In this document: positions 11,860-23,465 of the stretch, piece after piece
Position numbering within the stretch: position 1 is the first letter of the stretch
Layout of the letters: every line of letters starts with the position of its first letter
Assembly (NCBI GenBank): GCA_015680685.1
Contig: MNCI01036774.1
Location: forward strand, 164,696-228,695
Origin: Gnetum montanum
Lineage: Eukaryota; Streptophyta; Gnetopsida; Gnetales; Gnetaceae
Reading direction: 5' to 3'
Length of the DNA stretch: 64,000 nucleotides
The notes under the pieces: generated by a model
Database searches by the model: none
Told to the model about the DNA's origin: nothing
Seen by the model: the letters and a program-made list of their open reading frames with translations, nothing else
Translations under genes and position numbers: made by a program

Positions 11860-14800
11860 CCTAACAATCATTGCTTGTGAACAATTAATAAGATAGTTGA
11901 ACGGGCTTCGAAACAACAAACAACCAGAAGAATTCGATGTGGCATGCTGGCATTTAAAAAATATTTATTTAAACACCAGTATTATGTAGGTATACTTTGT
12001 TCTTTCAAGTGTTTTGTGAAAGTAGATAATTATTGAGTATTTGGCTGATTAATTAGCTATTAGTCATCTAGTTTTAAATCTTACCAAAAACAAATGAAGC
12101 TGAAATCATGCCTTTTCATTTCATTGTTTTCTGTGAACTTGCAACGATGATATATTAGAAGTGGATCTTTATCATGGAAGATGGTGCTTTCATGACTTAT
12201 TGGTAAACATCTAAGGTATAGGGTATGCATGGAAACTCTACCCAAGTTATCTGTTCAGGTTAGGTTTAGGTTATGTATGCAGCTGTAAAATTTTTTCCAC
12301 AATTTTATTTTGAAAGGCAGTCCCAAGGACTGTTTCTTTTCCTTGCACAACAGTTTGAAATATATAAATGAAAAAGCTAATATTATTCATGGTATTACAC
12401 TATTTTCAACATTTTCTATTCAAGGTAAAATTTATATCCGAGAATTGATAAAATACTATGTAAACGACCATGGAGATTCTAAACAGAAGAAGCTTGTAAT
12501 AATGTTTGAGATACTCCCACAAAACCATCATTGCCTACGTCAGAAATGTCGAAGGTTTTCGTTTTAATGGTTTTTGAGGATTGGGAACATTGAAACACTT
12601 AAATAGTGTTGTCTTTTTAAAACATTATAATATTGAAATGTGCATTGCCGGAGAATATTAAAGGGGTACGAGCACTTTGTACCTTGGCAACATTTATGGT
12701 CCCACCATTGTCTGGGCAATGGTGGCATAGTAATAATCGTTTAAATTTAAATTTCAGAAATTATTTTGTAAATTTTGATAAAAGGGCAAGGTGGTAAAGT
12801 CTCATAATTTAAAGTTTAGGTTACGGGTTAAATTCTTTTCTTTATGGAATGGTTATAAAACTGCTGCAAAATTTTCTCTCCATTGTTATAAAATTTCAAA
12901 ATTTCAGGTTGAATCTTTTAAAATGACGGTGGTGAAGTTTGTTTACATGATTTCCTTCATTGTTTTTAAATTTTTTCTACCGAGATTTCAAAATTTCTAA
13001 AGACTGGATTTTTGTTAATACGTCTGAAGGAGATTGGACCCCGATGAATTGCTCCTTGCATTGCACCTTCAAAGATTTAGTAACCTGGCACTTTCATCAA
13101 GACATCATTGAATTTTTTTCTTTTTCTTTAAATATGTACAAACTTTAAGAATGGGACCTCGCTTTCCTAAATATCAATATTCTATTTATCTGGCTTGTAT
13201 GTGAAGTATCCTATGCATTTCCTCCATTATGTGATTTCTTACAATAATCTTTCGTCCATGAATGCATTTTTTCAGGTCCGTTTATTAATATCACATTCTC
13301 AGTCATAATACTATTTGCTAGCTTTTCTAGAAATTCCTCAAATAATTATTTTTTTAGTCCAAATCACTACATTCATCTAGAACACAAACCTTGGAGATAT
13401 CATTGATTATTGGTAGTTGAATCATTGGTTGAATTATTGGTCCATTATGCCTTTCCCTCTTGTATAAATATGTGCTGCACCCTTTAAGTTACAGTAATCA
13501 GTTGTGGGTTCTGGGCATGCGTCAGCAGTGTTTGTGTTCTTCCCTTGTTGCCATTGTGCATCGGTGTTTCAGCTCTGTTTAACAAGAATAAACAGCATTG
13601 TTCTGTTTCTGTGTACTGCTTGAGGAGCAGGTTCTGTATTTGTGTTTTTGTACTTTGAAAGGCATTTTTTTAGCAGAAAAATCTTTGCTATGTTCTTGGT
13701 GCATACTTCTTGTCCTTGTCTGTTCTTCCTCTCTCGTTTCAGAGTATTAGGATTCATTAAATTGTGTTCTCCTCTCTTCTGATTTTATTTGTGTTGATTT
13801 CATTTGCTGCTGTATCAACGATTCTGCACATTTGGAAACTAATTTATCATGGGATTTGTATTGCTCCATCCATTTAAGTTTCTTTTCTGCCTAACCAACA
13901 ACATTTGCTGAGCAACAAACAATAGTGATCCAAAACTCCAAAATTATCCTAATATTGCATCAAAAAATGTCCATGAAGCAACAGACCCATTCATCCATTT
14001 ATTTCTTTGGATTATACTTATGTGTCTATGCGGCGGTTTTTTTTCTTGGTCCAATTTTTTCCTTAGAGAACTTTGGATTGATCACATTTTGGTTTTGAAG
14101 TTCTCAGAAAATTCCTAATCAGTATTTTATAATCATTGAATGTAGCCCATACAATAAAGGAATTATGCTCAAAACTATTTTACTAGAACAACGAAAGCCA
14201 CGTATCCCTTTCCATCCTCAAATCATATACACATAACAAGCAAAAACTGAAAAACATTATCATCGACATGCATGATATGAAGGAAACATAGCATACACAT
14301 GAATGGTATTTCATTCAAAATGTTCTGCATCAGAAACTGGTGATTCAATGTGGAGAATTTGCAGCAGGCAATTCACCTACGGAATGGTCAATTTTATTGT
14401 TAGGGTTTTGTCAGTGTTTTCTGGCTTATATTAGTCTGTCTCTAGATTTGGACGAAGTTCTTTGCAAGGCTGGTAGTCCTTGGGTGAAATCAATGCAATC
14501 ATTGATACATATAATTGAATCTAAGTCTGAAGAGAACATATTAATACCGTATAAATAAAGTTAAATTAATTTAACGTTGGGTGTAAATGACAAATTTGTA
14601 ATACCAGAATCAGTACTGAAAGCACACAAATTCACAATGGAAATTGGAAGTGTAACTGACTTTACAGATCTTCACTGGAAACAGATTTTTATGTTTTGTT
14701 TTTGTTTAATCTGTGTTGGCTAGACACCTAGGATTTTCATGCTTGCATGGAACCTTGGAGCGTCTGACTTTGAATTGACTTAAACTCCTTACCACAATCA

Positions 14801-15126
14801 TGCAATGGTCCATTTTTTCCCCCTTGTAATGGGAGATTGTTTGCTGTTAGACACCTGAAATTAAGTTCCTTCTACAATGTTGGATTATTTGACTTTTAGC
14901 ATTGTTCTTTCTTGGTTCCTTCAAATTAAATCTAATATTGGGAGGCATACTTTCAGTAATAGTAATTAACTTTATCTATCTTTGTATTTGTCTTTGTCAC
15001 TATTCTCTGTAGATGTGGAGGTATTCTCCTTTGTCACTATTTTCTGTATATTTTCACAGCTCAGTAAAACCTAGAGCATGAGTGAAAGGGCTTCTACCTA
15101 CAAAGCAGTGGTTAAGGCATACCTCT
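11860..15126. other. Long AT-rich stretch, no gene seen
   Basis: No coding region can be supported. About 13390-13810 has LTR- or promoter-like texture (TTGTATAAATATGTGCTGCA, then a T-rich region and AAGAATAAACAGC) and could be a decayed copia-type solo LTR, but no ends can be fixed. Confidence 0.3.
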
Positions 15127-15142
15127 AGCTCTTGATGTGTTG
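15127..15142. repeat. Target-site duplication, left copy
   Basis: AGCTCTTGATGTGTTG is repeated exactly at 15513-15528, bracketing the insertion at 15143-15512. Sixteen exact bases are typical of target-primed (LINE-type) insertion. Confidence 0.85.
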
Positions 15143-15512
15143 TTTTTTTTTTCTTTTTTTGGAAAAAGGTCAGTTAAAAATTAAATTAATGAAAAACATG
15201 TGTACAACCATGACCTTAAATCAAAGCCAGGGAAGGCAGCTCCCCAAGGGGTAAATAACCCCAATCTACCCAAGCCTGATGACTCAGTAGTCTGGACAAT
15301 TGACAGTACCAAAAGGAGACAGATTACCCAAAACAGGAAACCCACCCACCCAAGCACTGCAGCTCCAAGTAACTACACAGAATCTGACAGTAACACCAAA
15401 CATGAAAACATCAGAGTCCCATCAGATAAACAAAACCCCACCTGAACCCAAAACCGCTCAAGCATGGTGGGGCAGGTCAGCACAACAGCAGGTGGAAAGC
15501 ACTCTAGCGTGC
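15143..15512 (-). mobile_element. Short non-LTR retroposon (LINE 3' end or SINE)
   Basis: A 370-bp insertion between exact 16-bp direct repeats. It starts in plus orientation with an interrupted T run (15143-15160), the complement of a poly(A) tail, so the element is on the minus strand with its 3' end at 15143. The adjoining minus-strand 3' region (TTCATTAATTTAATTTTT) resembles other plant LINE/SINE tails. No reverse transcriptase is present. Open frames on the plus strand inside it are incidental. Confidence 0.75.
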
Positions 15513-15528
15513 AGCTCTTGATGTGTTG
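15513..15528. repeat. Target-site duplication, right copy
   Basis: Exact second copy of the 16-mer at 15127-15142. Confidence 0.85.
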
Positions 15529-15839
15529 ACTAGATAGAGGCTTTACATTTAGCTTGAATTAGGACAATTAAGAGGAGACTATGGATGTGATCCTTATCAC
15601 ACTAGGTCATGTTAGATAATTAAGACTGTGTTATGTGGGCCCATCTGTGAGCTGCTACGGGTGAGGTTGGGAGCACCAGACTGAAACTGAAATTAGAGCC
15701 TCTAGATCTATTGAACAGTAGAAATGTACATGCTATGACTTTTGAAAACATCATTAAGAAATTACCAAGTATTCTGCTTGGTAACATTTGGAACACATCA
15801 ACCAAATTTGCAACTGTAATATATCACCTATGTTTAATG

Positions 15840-15965
15840 TGTTCAGCAGTAATTGTGACACAGATATCTAAGTTTGTGTTATCTTATATAGGCAAGCAGT
15901 TTTCTGCTTGCGATGAAAAGTTAAACTTCTCTGTACATGTTAAAGCAATTTTACATAAACTTCTT
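15840..15965. repeat. Dispersed repeat, copy 1
   Basis: Similar to 18735-18860 in the same orientation (shared GTAATTGTGACACAG, TCTAAGT, TCTTCTGCTTG/TTTCTGCTTG, CAATTTTACATA). The two copies flank the LTR-like segment and the 271-bp array. Function unknown. Confidence 0.6.
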
Positions 15966-16239
15966 ATTTTCACCACAGGTGGTTTGATGTTTTGGACATG
16001 CCAAGAGCTTGGCAATGCACCTAAAGGATCCCCAATTGATACTTTTATTCGGTCCTGTCTTTTTGAAGAGAAATTTGCTTTGATGGCCCTGCTGCATCAT
16101 ACAGTCTAAAATGGACTTTTTGTAATGAGTTTGGCAAGAAGAAAAGGAGAAGTTGATAGTATGACATGAGCTGGGCAAGAAAAGGAGGAGCTGAAAAGGA
16201 ACTTTCTATTGCAAAAATGGAGACAAATACATTAATTGT

Positions 16240-16700
16240 TGTATTTTCTTTTATGTTGCATTTGATGTGGGGATGTGTTTTATCCCACATGTATTAGGAT
16301 TGGGGTTTGGTCCTCATGTTTCCTCATAAATAGGAGGCTTGGTGTTTTATCCCACATGGATTAGGATTGGGGTTTGGTCCTCATGTTTCTTTATAAATAG
16401 AAGGCTTGGGGTAGCCTTTAGTGTGTGCTTTGAAGTGAAAGCATTGTATCAAGGTTTTACCTTGGAGACATGAGTCTTGTTGGTGTTGATCTGAGATCTG
16501 TTGGAATAATAGATTGGGTGTTTGAAAAAGTTACAAGGATGGGTGTTTGAAAAAGTTACAAGGATGGCTTATGTCCTGAAGATTTGAGAAGAATATAAGA
16601 CACATCAGCATTGTTGTGGAAGTAGGGTAAAAAGGGCCTGAACCACATAACTCTCTGTGTTCTTGTGCTATTTTTACTGTTTTCATTTTGTTATCACAGC
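16240..16700 (+). mobile_element. Possible copia-type solo LTR with internal duplications
   Basis: The segment has a repeated upstream module of about 78 bp (GTGTTTTATCCCACATG, then TTAGGATTGGGGTTTGGTCC, then CATAAATAGGAGG / TATAAATAGAAGG) with a TATA-like core in each copy. It also has a 25-bp duplication (GGTGTTTGAAAAAGTTACAAG, 16515-16565) and ends near TTGTTATCACAGCA, like many copia LTRs. Termini and target duplications were not found, so a host promoter region remains possible. Confidence 0.35.
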
Positions 16701-16848
16701 AAATGTTTGCTAGAGTTTAAAATGTTTTGAGAGTGATTTATAGTGTTTCTTGACCTGCTACAGTGCAATATTTTGCCTCTAATGATTTATTGAGATCTGT
16801 AGGGTTCTAATAATTTCTCTAGAGCATTTGTAGTGTGTTTTCAGATCT

Positions 16849-18474
16849 GATTATAACACTTTCTACCCTCAACACCCTTACCATGGTTTTGGGTGGCAGG
16901 TGTTTTGGAATTTTAATTTCATTATAAGCATCCTCTTTATGAAATAAATGGAATGCACATACACTAAATCTTTTAGTTATAATTTGCTCATTTTTACATT
17001 TTCTAAAAATAAAAGCATGAAAGGCATAACTTTTGAAGCATCCATGATGTTACTTTCCAATTTTCCTCTGCTATGGATTGAATTTCTTCTCATTTTTTGA
17101 TTTCCTCATCTGCTAATTTGATTATAACACTTTCTACCCTCAACACCCTTACCATGGTTTTGGGTGGCAGGTGTTTTGGAATTTTAATTTCATTATAAGC
17201 ATCCTCTTTATGAAATAAATGAAATGCACATACACTAAATCTTTTAGTTATAATTTGCTCATTTTTACATTTTCTAAAAATAAAAGCATGAAAGGCATAA
17301 CTTTTGAAGCATCCATGATGTTACTTTCCAATTTTCCTCTGCTATGGATTGAATTTCTTCTCATTTTTTGATTTCCTCATCTGCTAATTTGATTATAACA
17401 CTTTCTACCCTCAACACCCTTACCATGGTTTTGGGTGGCAGGTGTTTTGGAATTTTAATTTCATTATAAGCATCCTCTTTATGAAATAAATGAAATGCAC
17501 ATACACTAAATCTTTTAGTTATAATTTGCTCATTTTTACATTTTCTAAAAATAAAAGCATGAAAGGCATAACTTTTGAAGCATCCATGATGTTACTTTCC
17601 AATTTTCCTCTGCTATGGATTGAATTTCTTCTCATTTTTTGATTTCCTCATCTGCTAATTTGATTATAACACTTTCTACCCTCAACACCCTTACCATGGT
17701 TTTGGGTGGCAGGTGTTTTGGAATTTTAATTTCATTATAAGCATCCTCTTTATGAAATAAATGAAATGCACATACACTAAATCTTTTAGTTATAATTTGC
17801 TCATTTTTACATTTTCTAAAAATAAAAGCATGAAAGGCATAACTTTTGAAGCATCCATGATGTTACTTTCCAATTTTCCTCTGCTATGGATTGAATTTCT
17901 TCTCATTTTTTGATTTCCTCATCTGCTAATTTGATTATAACACTTTCTACCCTCAACACCCTTACCATGGTTTTGGGTGGCAGGTGTTTTGGAATTTTAA
18001 TTTCATTATAAGCATCCTCTTTATGAAATAAATGAAATGCACATACACTAAATCTTTTAGTTATAATTTGCTCATTTTTACATTTTCTAAAAATAAAAGC
18101 ATGAAAGGCATAACTTTTGAAGCATCCATGATGTTACTTTCCAATTTTCCTCTGCTATGGATTGAATTTCTTCTCATTTTTTGATTTCCTCATCTGCTAA
18201 TTTGATTATAACACTTTCTACCCTCAACACCCTTACCATGGTTTTGGGTGGCAGGTGTTTTGGAATTTTAATTTCATTATAAGCATCCTCTTTATGAAAT
18301 AAATGAAATGCACATACACTAAATCTTTTAGTTATAATTTGCTCATTTTTACATTTTCTAAAAATAAAAGCATGAAAGGCATAACTTTTGAAGCATCCAT
18401 GATGTTACTTTCCAATTTTCCTCTGCTATGGATTGAATTTCTTCTCATTTTTTGATTTCCTCATCTGCTAATTT
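16849..18474. repeat. 271-bp tandem array, six copies
   Basis: Units begin GATTATAACACTTTC at 16849, 17120, 17391, 17662, 17933 and 18204, exactly 271 bp apart, and the last ends with CATCTGCTAATTT. By eye copies 2-6 are identical and copy 1 differs at one base (G at 16951, A in the others). No coding frame. The near-perfect identity indicates very recent amplification or an assembly or replication-slippage product. Confidence 0.95.
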
Positions 18475-18734
18475 TTTGTCATTGAACATTACAAAACTTG
18501 TCGTACATGTTAAATTTATGATTAGTTTATGCTATATTGGATATATGTTTGATTAATTTTTATTTCCCAATCTAGTCATTAACTGAAGAAGTATTTATTC
18601 TCTGGCTAATCCATGGTGACATTATTGTAACCATCGTTATAGTACAGTTTTTCTTTTTTTTCCCCCTTTTTTCCTCAGTAGTGTAGTTTTTTATTGAAGG
18701 CATGCTGAGACTTTTGACCTTTATTCTGCTTCTG

Positions 18735-18860
18735 TCCTGTGGTAATTGTGACACAGGTCTCTAAGTCGGTGTTGTCTTATCAGGTCAACAGTCTTCTGCT
18801 TGTGACAAAAAGTGTTAGTTTGGAAAAAAAAAATGTATATGTTAATACAATTTTACATAT
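18735..18860. repeat. Dispersed repeat, copy 2
   Basis: Diverged partner of 15840-15965. Confidence 0.6.
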
Positions 18861-19368
18861 TAGGAGCCCTATAGTTTCTTGATCTGCCATACAAGAGAGA
18901 TTTTCCATACACTAGTGTCACCGGAGGGCAACTCTAACTGTTTCATGGTCCTGAACCATGGGAAGGAAATGGGGAACTGCCAACCCTAAGACCTTGCTTA
19001 CATATGAGCTGTAGTAAATTTGAGAGAAAAAATAGAAATGACGATGATTCTCATAAGTCTGGTTTGAAGACAAAATTTAAGCAGCTGCTGATAAGAATGT
19101 TCGTTCAAATAATAGAAATAAAAAAAATGGTAGCACTCAGATCGTTAATGAAACAGCATTTGATGTAAATAAGTTACAGAAATTACGGTCGGAAGCTAGT
19201 CTAAAATCAGAACTGACCAAACCATTTATGGAGGATTCTTTTAAGAGAGCCAAAGATGAATAGAGTTTGGAATGATGCCAAACTTGATTTTACTAATCCA
19301 GTAAAGTAAAGGAGAAAGAAAAGGCAAATGTAGTTTTCCTAAGCAAGCAATATAAAAAGAGAATGACC

Positions 19369-20170
19369 CCAAAAAGAGAATTTTATTAATTAAATGAGAA
19401 TAAGTACATGGTCAACATTTGAACATATTGATGGATAAATAGAGAGAAGAACAATGACAAATGCAATAGTTGAAAGAAAACATCTTGAAACATAATCTTT
19501 CTCAGGGTGTGGGAGTACATGCCGAAGAAGGGAGTACAGGCCAAAGAGCTACCTAATGCTGGGAAACTTTAGGAACTGCGAGTTTAGAAGACCAGGAGAA
19601 CAACAAAGAGCTCAAAATGCTCAAAATTATGATGATAACACACGTCGATGTAGCAGATCGAGATTGGAAAGAGTGCACCAGTTGGTGTATCTGCTCCAAA
19701 GCTGCAAACAATAAAACAATAAAACAACTGATTAGTATCCAACTTTAACTTAGAAGTACGAGATAAAATTTGGAAATGTACAAGGCGAAGAATTTGAGAT
19801 TTTTCCATAATATTTAAATGGTTAGAGTTGGACGAATTAGTGTTCTGGAAAAGAGCAGTGCATCTGCGCTTCCATATAAAGTAAAGAACGAGGGGCCTAA
19901 TAACTTTCCAAAGAAATTGAAGGTCAGAAGAGGGGGTGGCCAAAAAGCCGAAGGGAAAATGTGCACAAAGGAAAAACCTTAGAAACCCATTCCCATGAAG
20001 ATTGAGCGAAAGGGCAATGCCAAAAAACGTGGACAAAATTTTCAGGACCTCCACAGAGAGGGCAGGTAGGGTTTGAAATCCCAAGGTATTCACGACGTTT
20101 GCCACAGGCCTTGATGCAATAGGCACCAAAGAAATTGCATATAGTTTGTTTTTAATTTGTGGATTTACCT
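19369..20170 (-). pseudogene. LINE 3' fragment with RT zinc-binding motif
   Basis: On the minus strand 20120-19960 encodes a reverse-transcriptase-associated zinc-binding domain: NPTCPLCGGPENFVHVFWHC, i.e. C-x2-C, then H and C, followed by PFAQSSWEW. About 19900-19800 continues with an IWKRRC block typical of the segment after it in plant L1-type LINEs. The 3' tail runs to about 19369 with TTTAATTAATAAAATTCTC just before it. Frames are broken and the endonuclease and main RT domain are absent, so this is a 5'-truncated dead copy. Confidence 0.75.
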
Positions 20171-20174
20171 GTAA

Positions 20175-21670
20175 TTTTATAATTATAATGGACATCAGTG
20201 GTGTTAACCATGCACTTATGATTTGTGGGCCTTGCTATTGATTTATAAATTTATCTATGATCTGATGGTGATGGATTTGAGTGTTGATGGTGTTGATGTG
20301 CTTGGTTGAATAATGTATTGGTGATTGGTTTAATGACCTATGATACTTTGTTGTGCTTAAATTTGAGCTGTGCTAATATGTTGATGTGTGCTACTATGGA
20401 TGCATCAAATAAATATGTAGTGGTTGTTGATTCAACATCTATTAATAGAATGAAATAGAGGAATGTTGAGAAGAGATAGATAAAAATAAAATAAAATAGA
20501 GAGCAACCTAACCTATGAATCAAGGATAATTGCATTACTTTCTTAAATGATCTTTTGAAGAAATAAAATTAATTAAATTAAAAGTAAAATTAACCTTAAA
20601 CTGTAAGAATTGCCATGGCTTCTATTTTTTCCTATATGGTCGCTTGATTCATATCTTTTGTTTTGCTAGATGTCCTAGGCCTTGAGGCCCATCATCTTCT
20701 AGGACTTGTTAGTCTTTGAACATAGTAAGGATTTAAATGAACATATGATACCCTTGCTTGTAATGGTTCCCTTTAATTCGCTTCATTGTGTATCTTGTTT
20801 TTTCCCCCACTAGTGTTCTTATCATGTGAGGGCCTATTGACCTTATCTAAAGAATACTTGTTTTAATTAATGTGTGCATGGGTTACAATATTAAATTTCT
20901 TTAAAAGAAAAATTATTAATACTTTAGCAGTGATCATTTATGCTATAACTAATCTAGATCACCATAACCATCCTTAGTAGTGGTGTTAATGATGAGTGTA
21001 AAGTATTTCCAATGTCCAATAATACGATCTATAGGTGTCTTTGTCGACCATATCATAATTTGTGGATGAAACTAGCATGGTATCTAGTCATTAAGTGTTG
21101 ATTGAACGTTATTGTTTTCTTACTTGGACTAGTAGGAGCTCTATTATGTATAGTATAATCTAAGGTGAGGTGTATGATCATGGATGTTATGTGGCTATGA
21201 TCAAGCTAGATGAAAACATAAAAATTAATTAATTAATTAATCTAATTAATAAAAAAAAGATAAATCTTAAGCTAACCTAAGGGTAATGAGAGTCCATTTC
21301 CAACTTATACAAATCTTGAACTACTAGAACCATTAATGAGATTACCAAGTGACATACTACTGGGCATACCAAGTGATATCTTTATTGGGTTACCAAATGG
21401 TTATGCATTATGCTTGAAATTAGTTGTGCTTATTCTACTAAATTCTATATGTGAGGAAAAAGTAAATATTAAGCTAAGTGCATTGGAAATTAAATGAAAA
21501 TGAAAATAAACTTGATTCTAAGATGAGTATGAATTAATCTCGATCTTATTGTTTGTCATGGATTGTGTAGGTAAAATACCACTTGAATAAGACATTTTAC
21601 AATCACCTCAAATTCATGTTGTGGGTACTTGCTAACTATTTACTAAGAGTACTAGAATAAATTACAAGAG
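20175..21670. other. AT-rich intergenic stretch, no gene seen
   Basis: No supported gene. It includes a short (TAAT)n-like tract near 21225 and scattered low-complexity sequence. Confidence 0.35.
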
Positions 21671-21671
21671 C

Positions 21672-21978
21672 TTAGCTACAACAATAACCAAATAATGCAT
21701 AAACACAACTTATTAATTGTATTATAAGCATTTTTGTGACTCAATTATAGTAGAAGCTTAGTTGACTAAGCAACATGGACACATTAATGTTGATGAAGCT
21801 ATGTCCATGCATCAATTATAGCCTCAAAATCTAAGTATTCAACAAATGGCTTCATCAACATTGATGTGTTCATGTTTCTTTGTCAACTAAGCTTCTGCTA
21901 TAATTGAGTCATAAAAAATGCTTATAAATATAGTTAATAAGTTTTGTTTATGCATTATTTGGTTATTGTTGTAGCTAA
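21672..21978. repeat. Long foldback (inverted repeat), MITE- or hairpin-like
   Basis: Left arm 21672 to about 21800 and right arm about 21849-21978 are imperfect reverse complements over roughly 127 bp, around a loop of about 48 bp. Left-arm TTAGCTACAACAATAACC pairs with right-arm GGTTATTGTTGTAGCTAA, and AGAAGCTTAGTTGAC with GTCAACTAAGCTTCT. An 18-bp word, AAGTATTCAACAAATGGC, in the loop (21833) recurs just outside the right arm (21988). No clear target duplication. It could be a MITE, an inverted duplication or a small-RNA hairpin. Confidence 0.8.
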
Positions 21979-22190
21979 CAATTGGCCAAGTATTCAACAA
22001 ATGGCCTCTAACAAACTTCAAAATTGGAGATTAAACATTTGATAACTCCTATAGATAATAGATGTAGAAATCTATAGCTTCAAAATGGTAGGTATTACCT
22101 TATTATTTTGTTTTTGATTCATTGTAGCAATTAATGAGTGTTCACAGTGTGAATTTAAGTATATTGTTTGCAGTCTTTATTTGAGTGGAT

Positions 22191-23410
22191 TGTGCGGACC
22201 TTTTGGTGTGTCAAAACATTAAGTAAAATGGAAACAAAGGTTGTGTGTATGGTTTTGTGTTATTGTGCTTGTAGGACCAAGATGAGATGACAAGGAATGA
22301 ACTAGTCTAGACAAAAACAAAGCCCAAAGGAAAAGGTCATCCACAAGGTCTCAAGTGAATATGCAAGAATTCCAAGAACATGGACAAGGACAAAATAACT
22401 CACAAGCAAAGTTGTCATCATTGAAGCATGCATAAGTGCAAGGTTATGAACAAGGAATGAAGAATTCATCATGCAAAGGAAGGTGAAGATAGATGTTTCC
22501 AAGAAAAAGTAGACATCATTGCAGAATTGAAGGATGCATAGGCAAAGACGTCTCTACAAAATAGTAGACAACTTTCATTAGGCAAAGATGTCTTTCCTTA
22601 GACAAAGACATCTTCACAGAATGTAGGCCAATTTTAGAAAGATGTTTTTCACCAAACAAAGATGTCTTTCTAGAATGAAGGAAAATATAGAAAGATGTCT
22701 CAACCATGAAGAAGACATCTTGCATGACTATTAGCTAGCCATTGCATGAGTTCCAAGACGGATTTGGAAACATGGTAACTATAAGAAGACATCATTCTCA
22801 TTGGAAAATGTGCAAGCCTTTGTAATATCATTATGTAATCAATTGTTAATAATTGTAATCATTGTTGCTCCTCATTATATTATCATTTTTTCATTGTAAA
22901 GTGTGTTGTACTTCAAAGTGCAAGGATCAACAAAGTAAGTTGCATTCATCCTTTGTAATTGTTGTTCTCTCTTGTTATCCTACGGGGTTGATGTGCTTCT
23001 TATGGGAAGGCATCTTGCTTGAGCTTGTTAGGATCCTATGGGATTGAGTGGTTGTGTAGCACCATAATACTTCAGAGTGGAGCTCAAGATTATAAAGGCT
23101 ATGGAAGCCTAAAAAACACATTCTAAGCTTGTTGGGACCTTGCAGGGTTCAATAGTTGGTATAGTGTCACAACACTCTAGAGTGGAGCTTAGATCTTGTA
23201 CAGGGTGTGGTATCCTACAAACCACGTTTGAGAGCAACAAAGTTTGGAGGTGTGCTTGTGATCTACCCTCCAAGTGTGGACTACCCAAGTTGGGGAATCA
23301 CGTTAATTTTGGTGTGTGTGCTTTGTCCAAAGAATTTCAATTGGGGAAACTAATTCATCCCCCCTTGGTGCACAACTCCTCCCCCCCACTTCTAAGTTCA
23401 ATAATCCTTA
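22191..23410 (+). mobile_element. 5' LTR of the copia-type gag-only element
   Basis: Aligns along its length with 26857-28034. It begins TGTGCGGACCTTTTGGTGTG. Similarity to the other LTR ends exactly at CCTTA (23410/28034), where a canonical CA is expected, perhaps altered. It holds many AAGATGTCTT/AAGACATCTT palindromes (22490-22790) and a tandemly duplicated block of about 110 bp near 23030-23210. A TSD could not be matched. Confidence 0.85.
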
Positions 23411-23412
23411 AT

Positions 23413-23424
23413 TGGTATCGAAGC
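23413..23424 (+). promoter_or_regulatory. Primer-binding site, initiator-tRNA-Met type
   Basis: TGGTATCGAAGC sits two bases after the 5' LTR and matches the TGGTATCAGAGC class used by plant copia elements. It sets the element's orientation as plus. Confidence 0.75.
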
Positions 23425-23465
23425 TTGGTACTGTTCTTTGTCATCATCAACTTCAAGAGTGAACA

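Noticed and set aside
15711-16109. 132-codon plus-strand open frame
   Set aside because: No recognisable domain, part of it lies in a dispersed repeat, and the composition resembles translated AT-rich DNA.
16849-18474. CRISPR-like array
   Set aside because: Units are contiguous 271-bp copies with no unique spacers, and the DNA is plant nuclear.
19584-20195. 203-codon open frame on the minus strand
   Set aside because: Over its first part it is out of frame with the recognisable LINE zinc-binding motif, so it is a shadow of a dead LINE.
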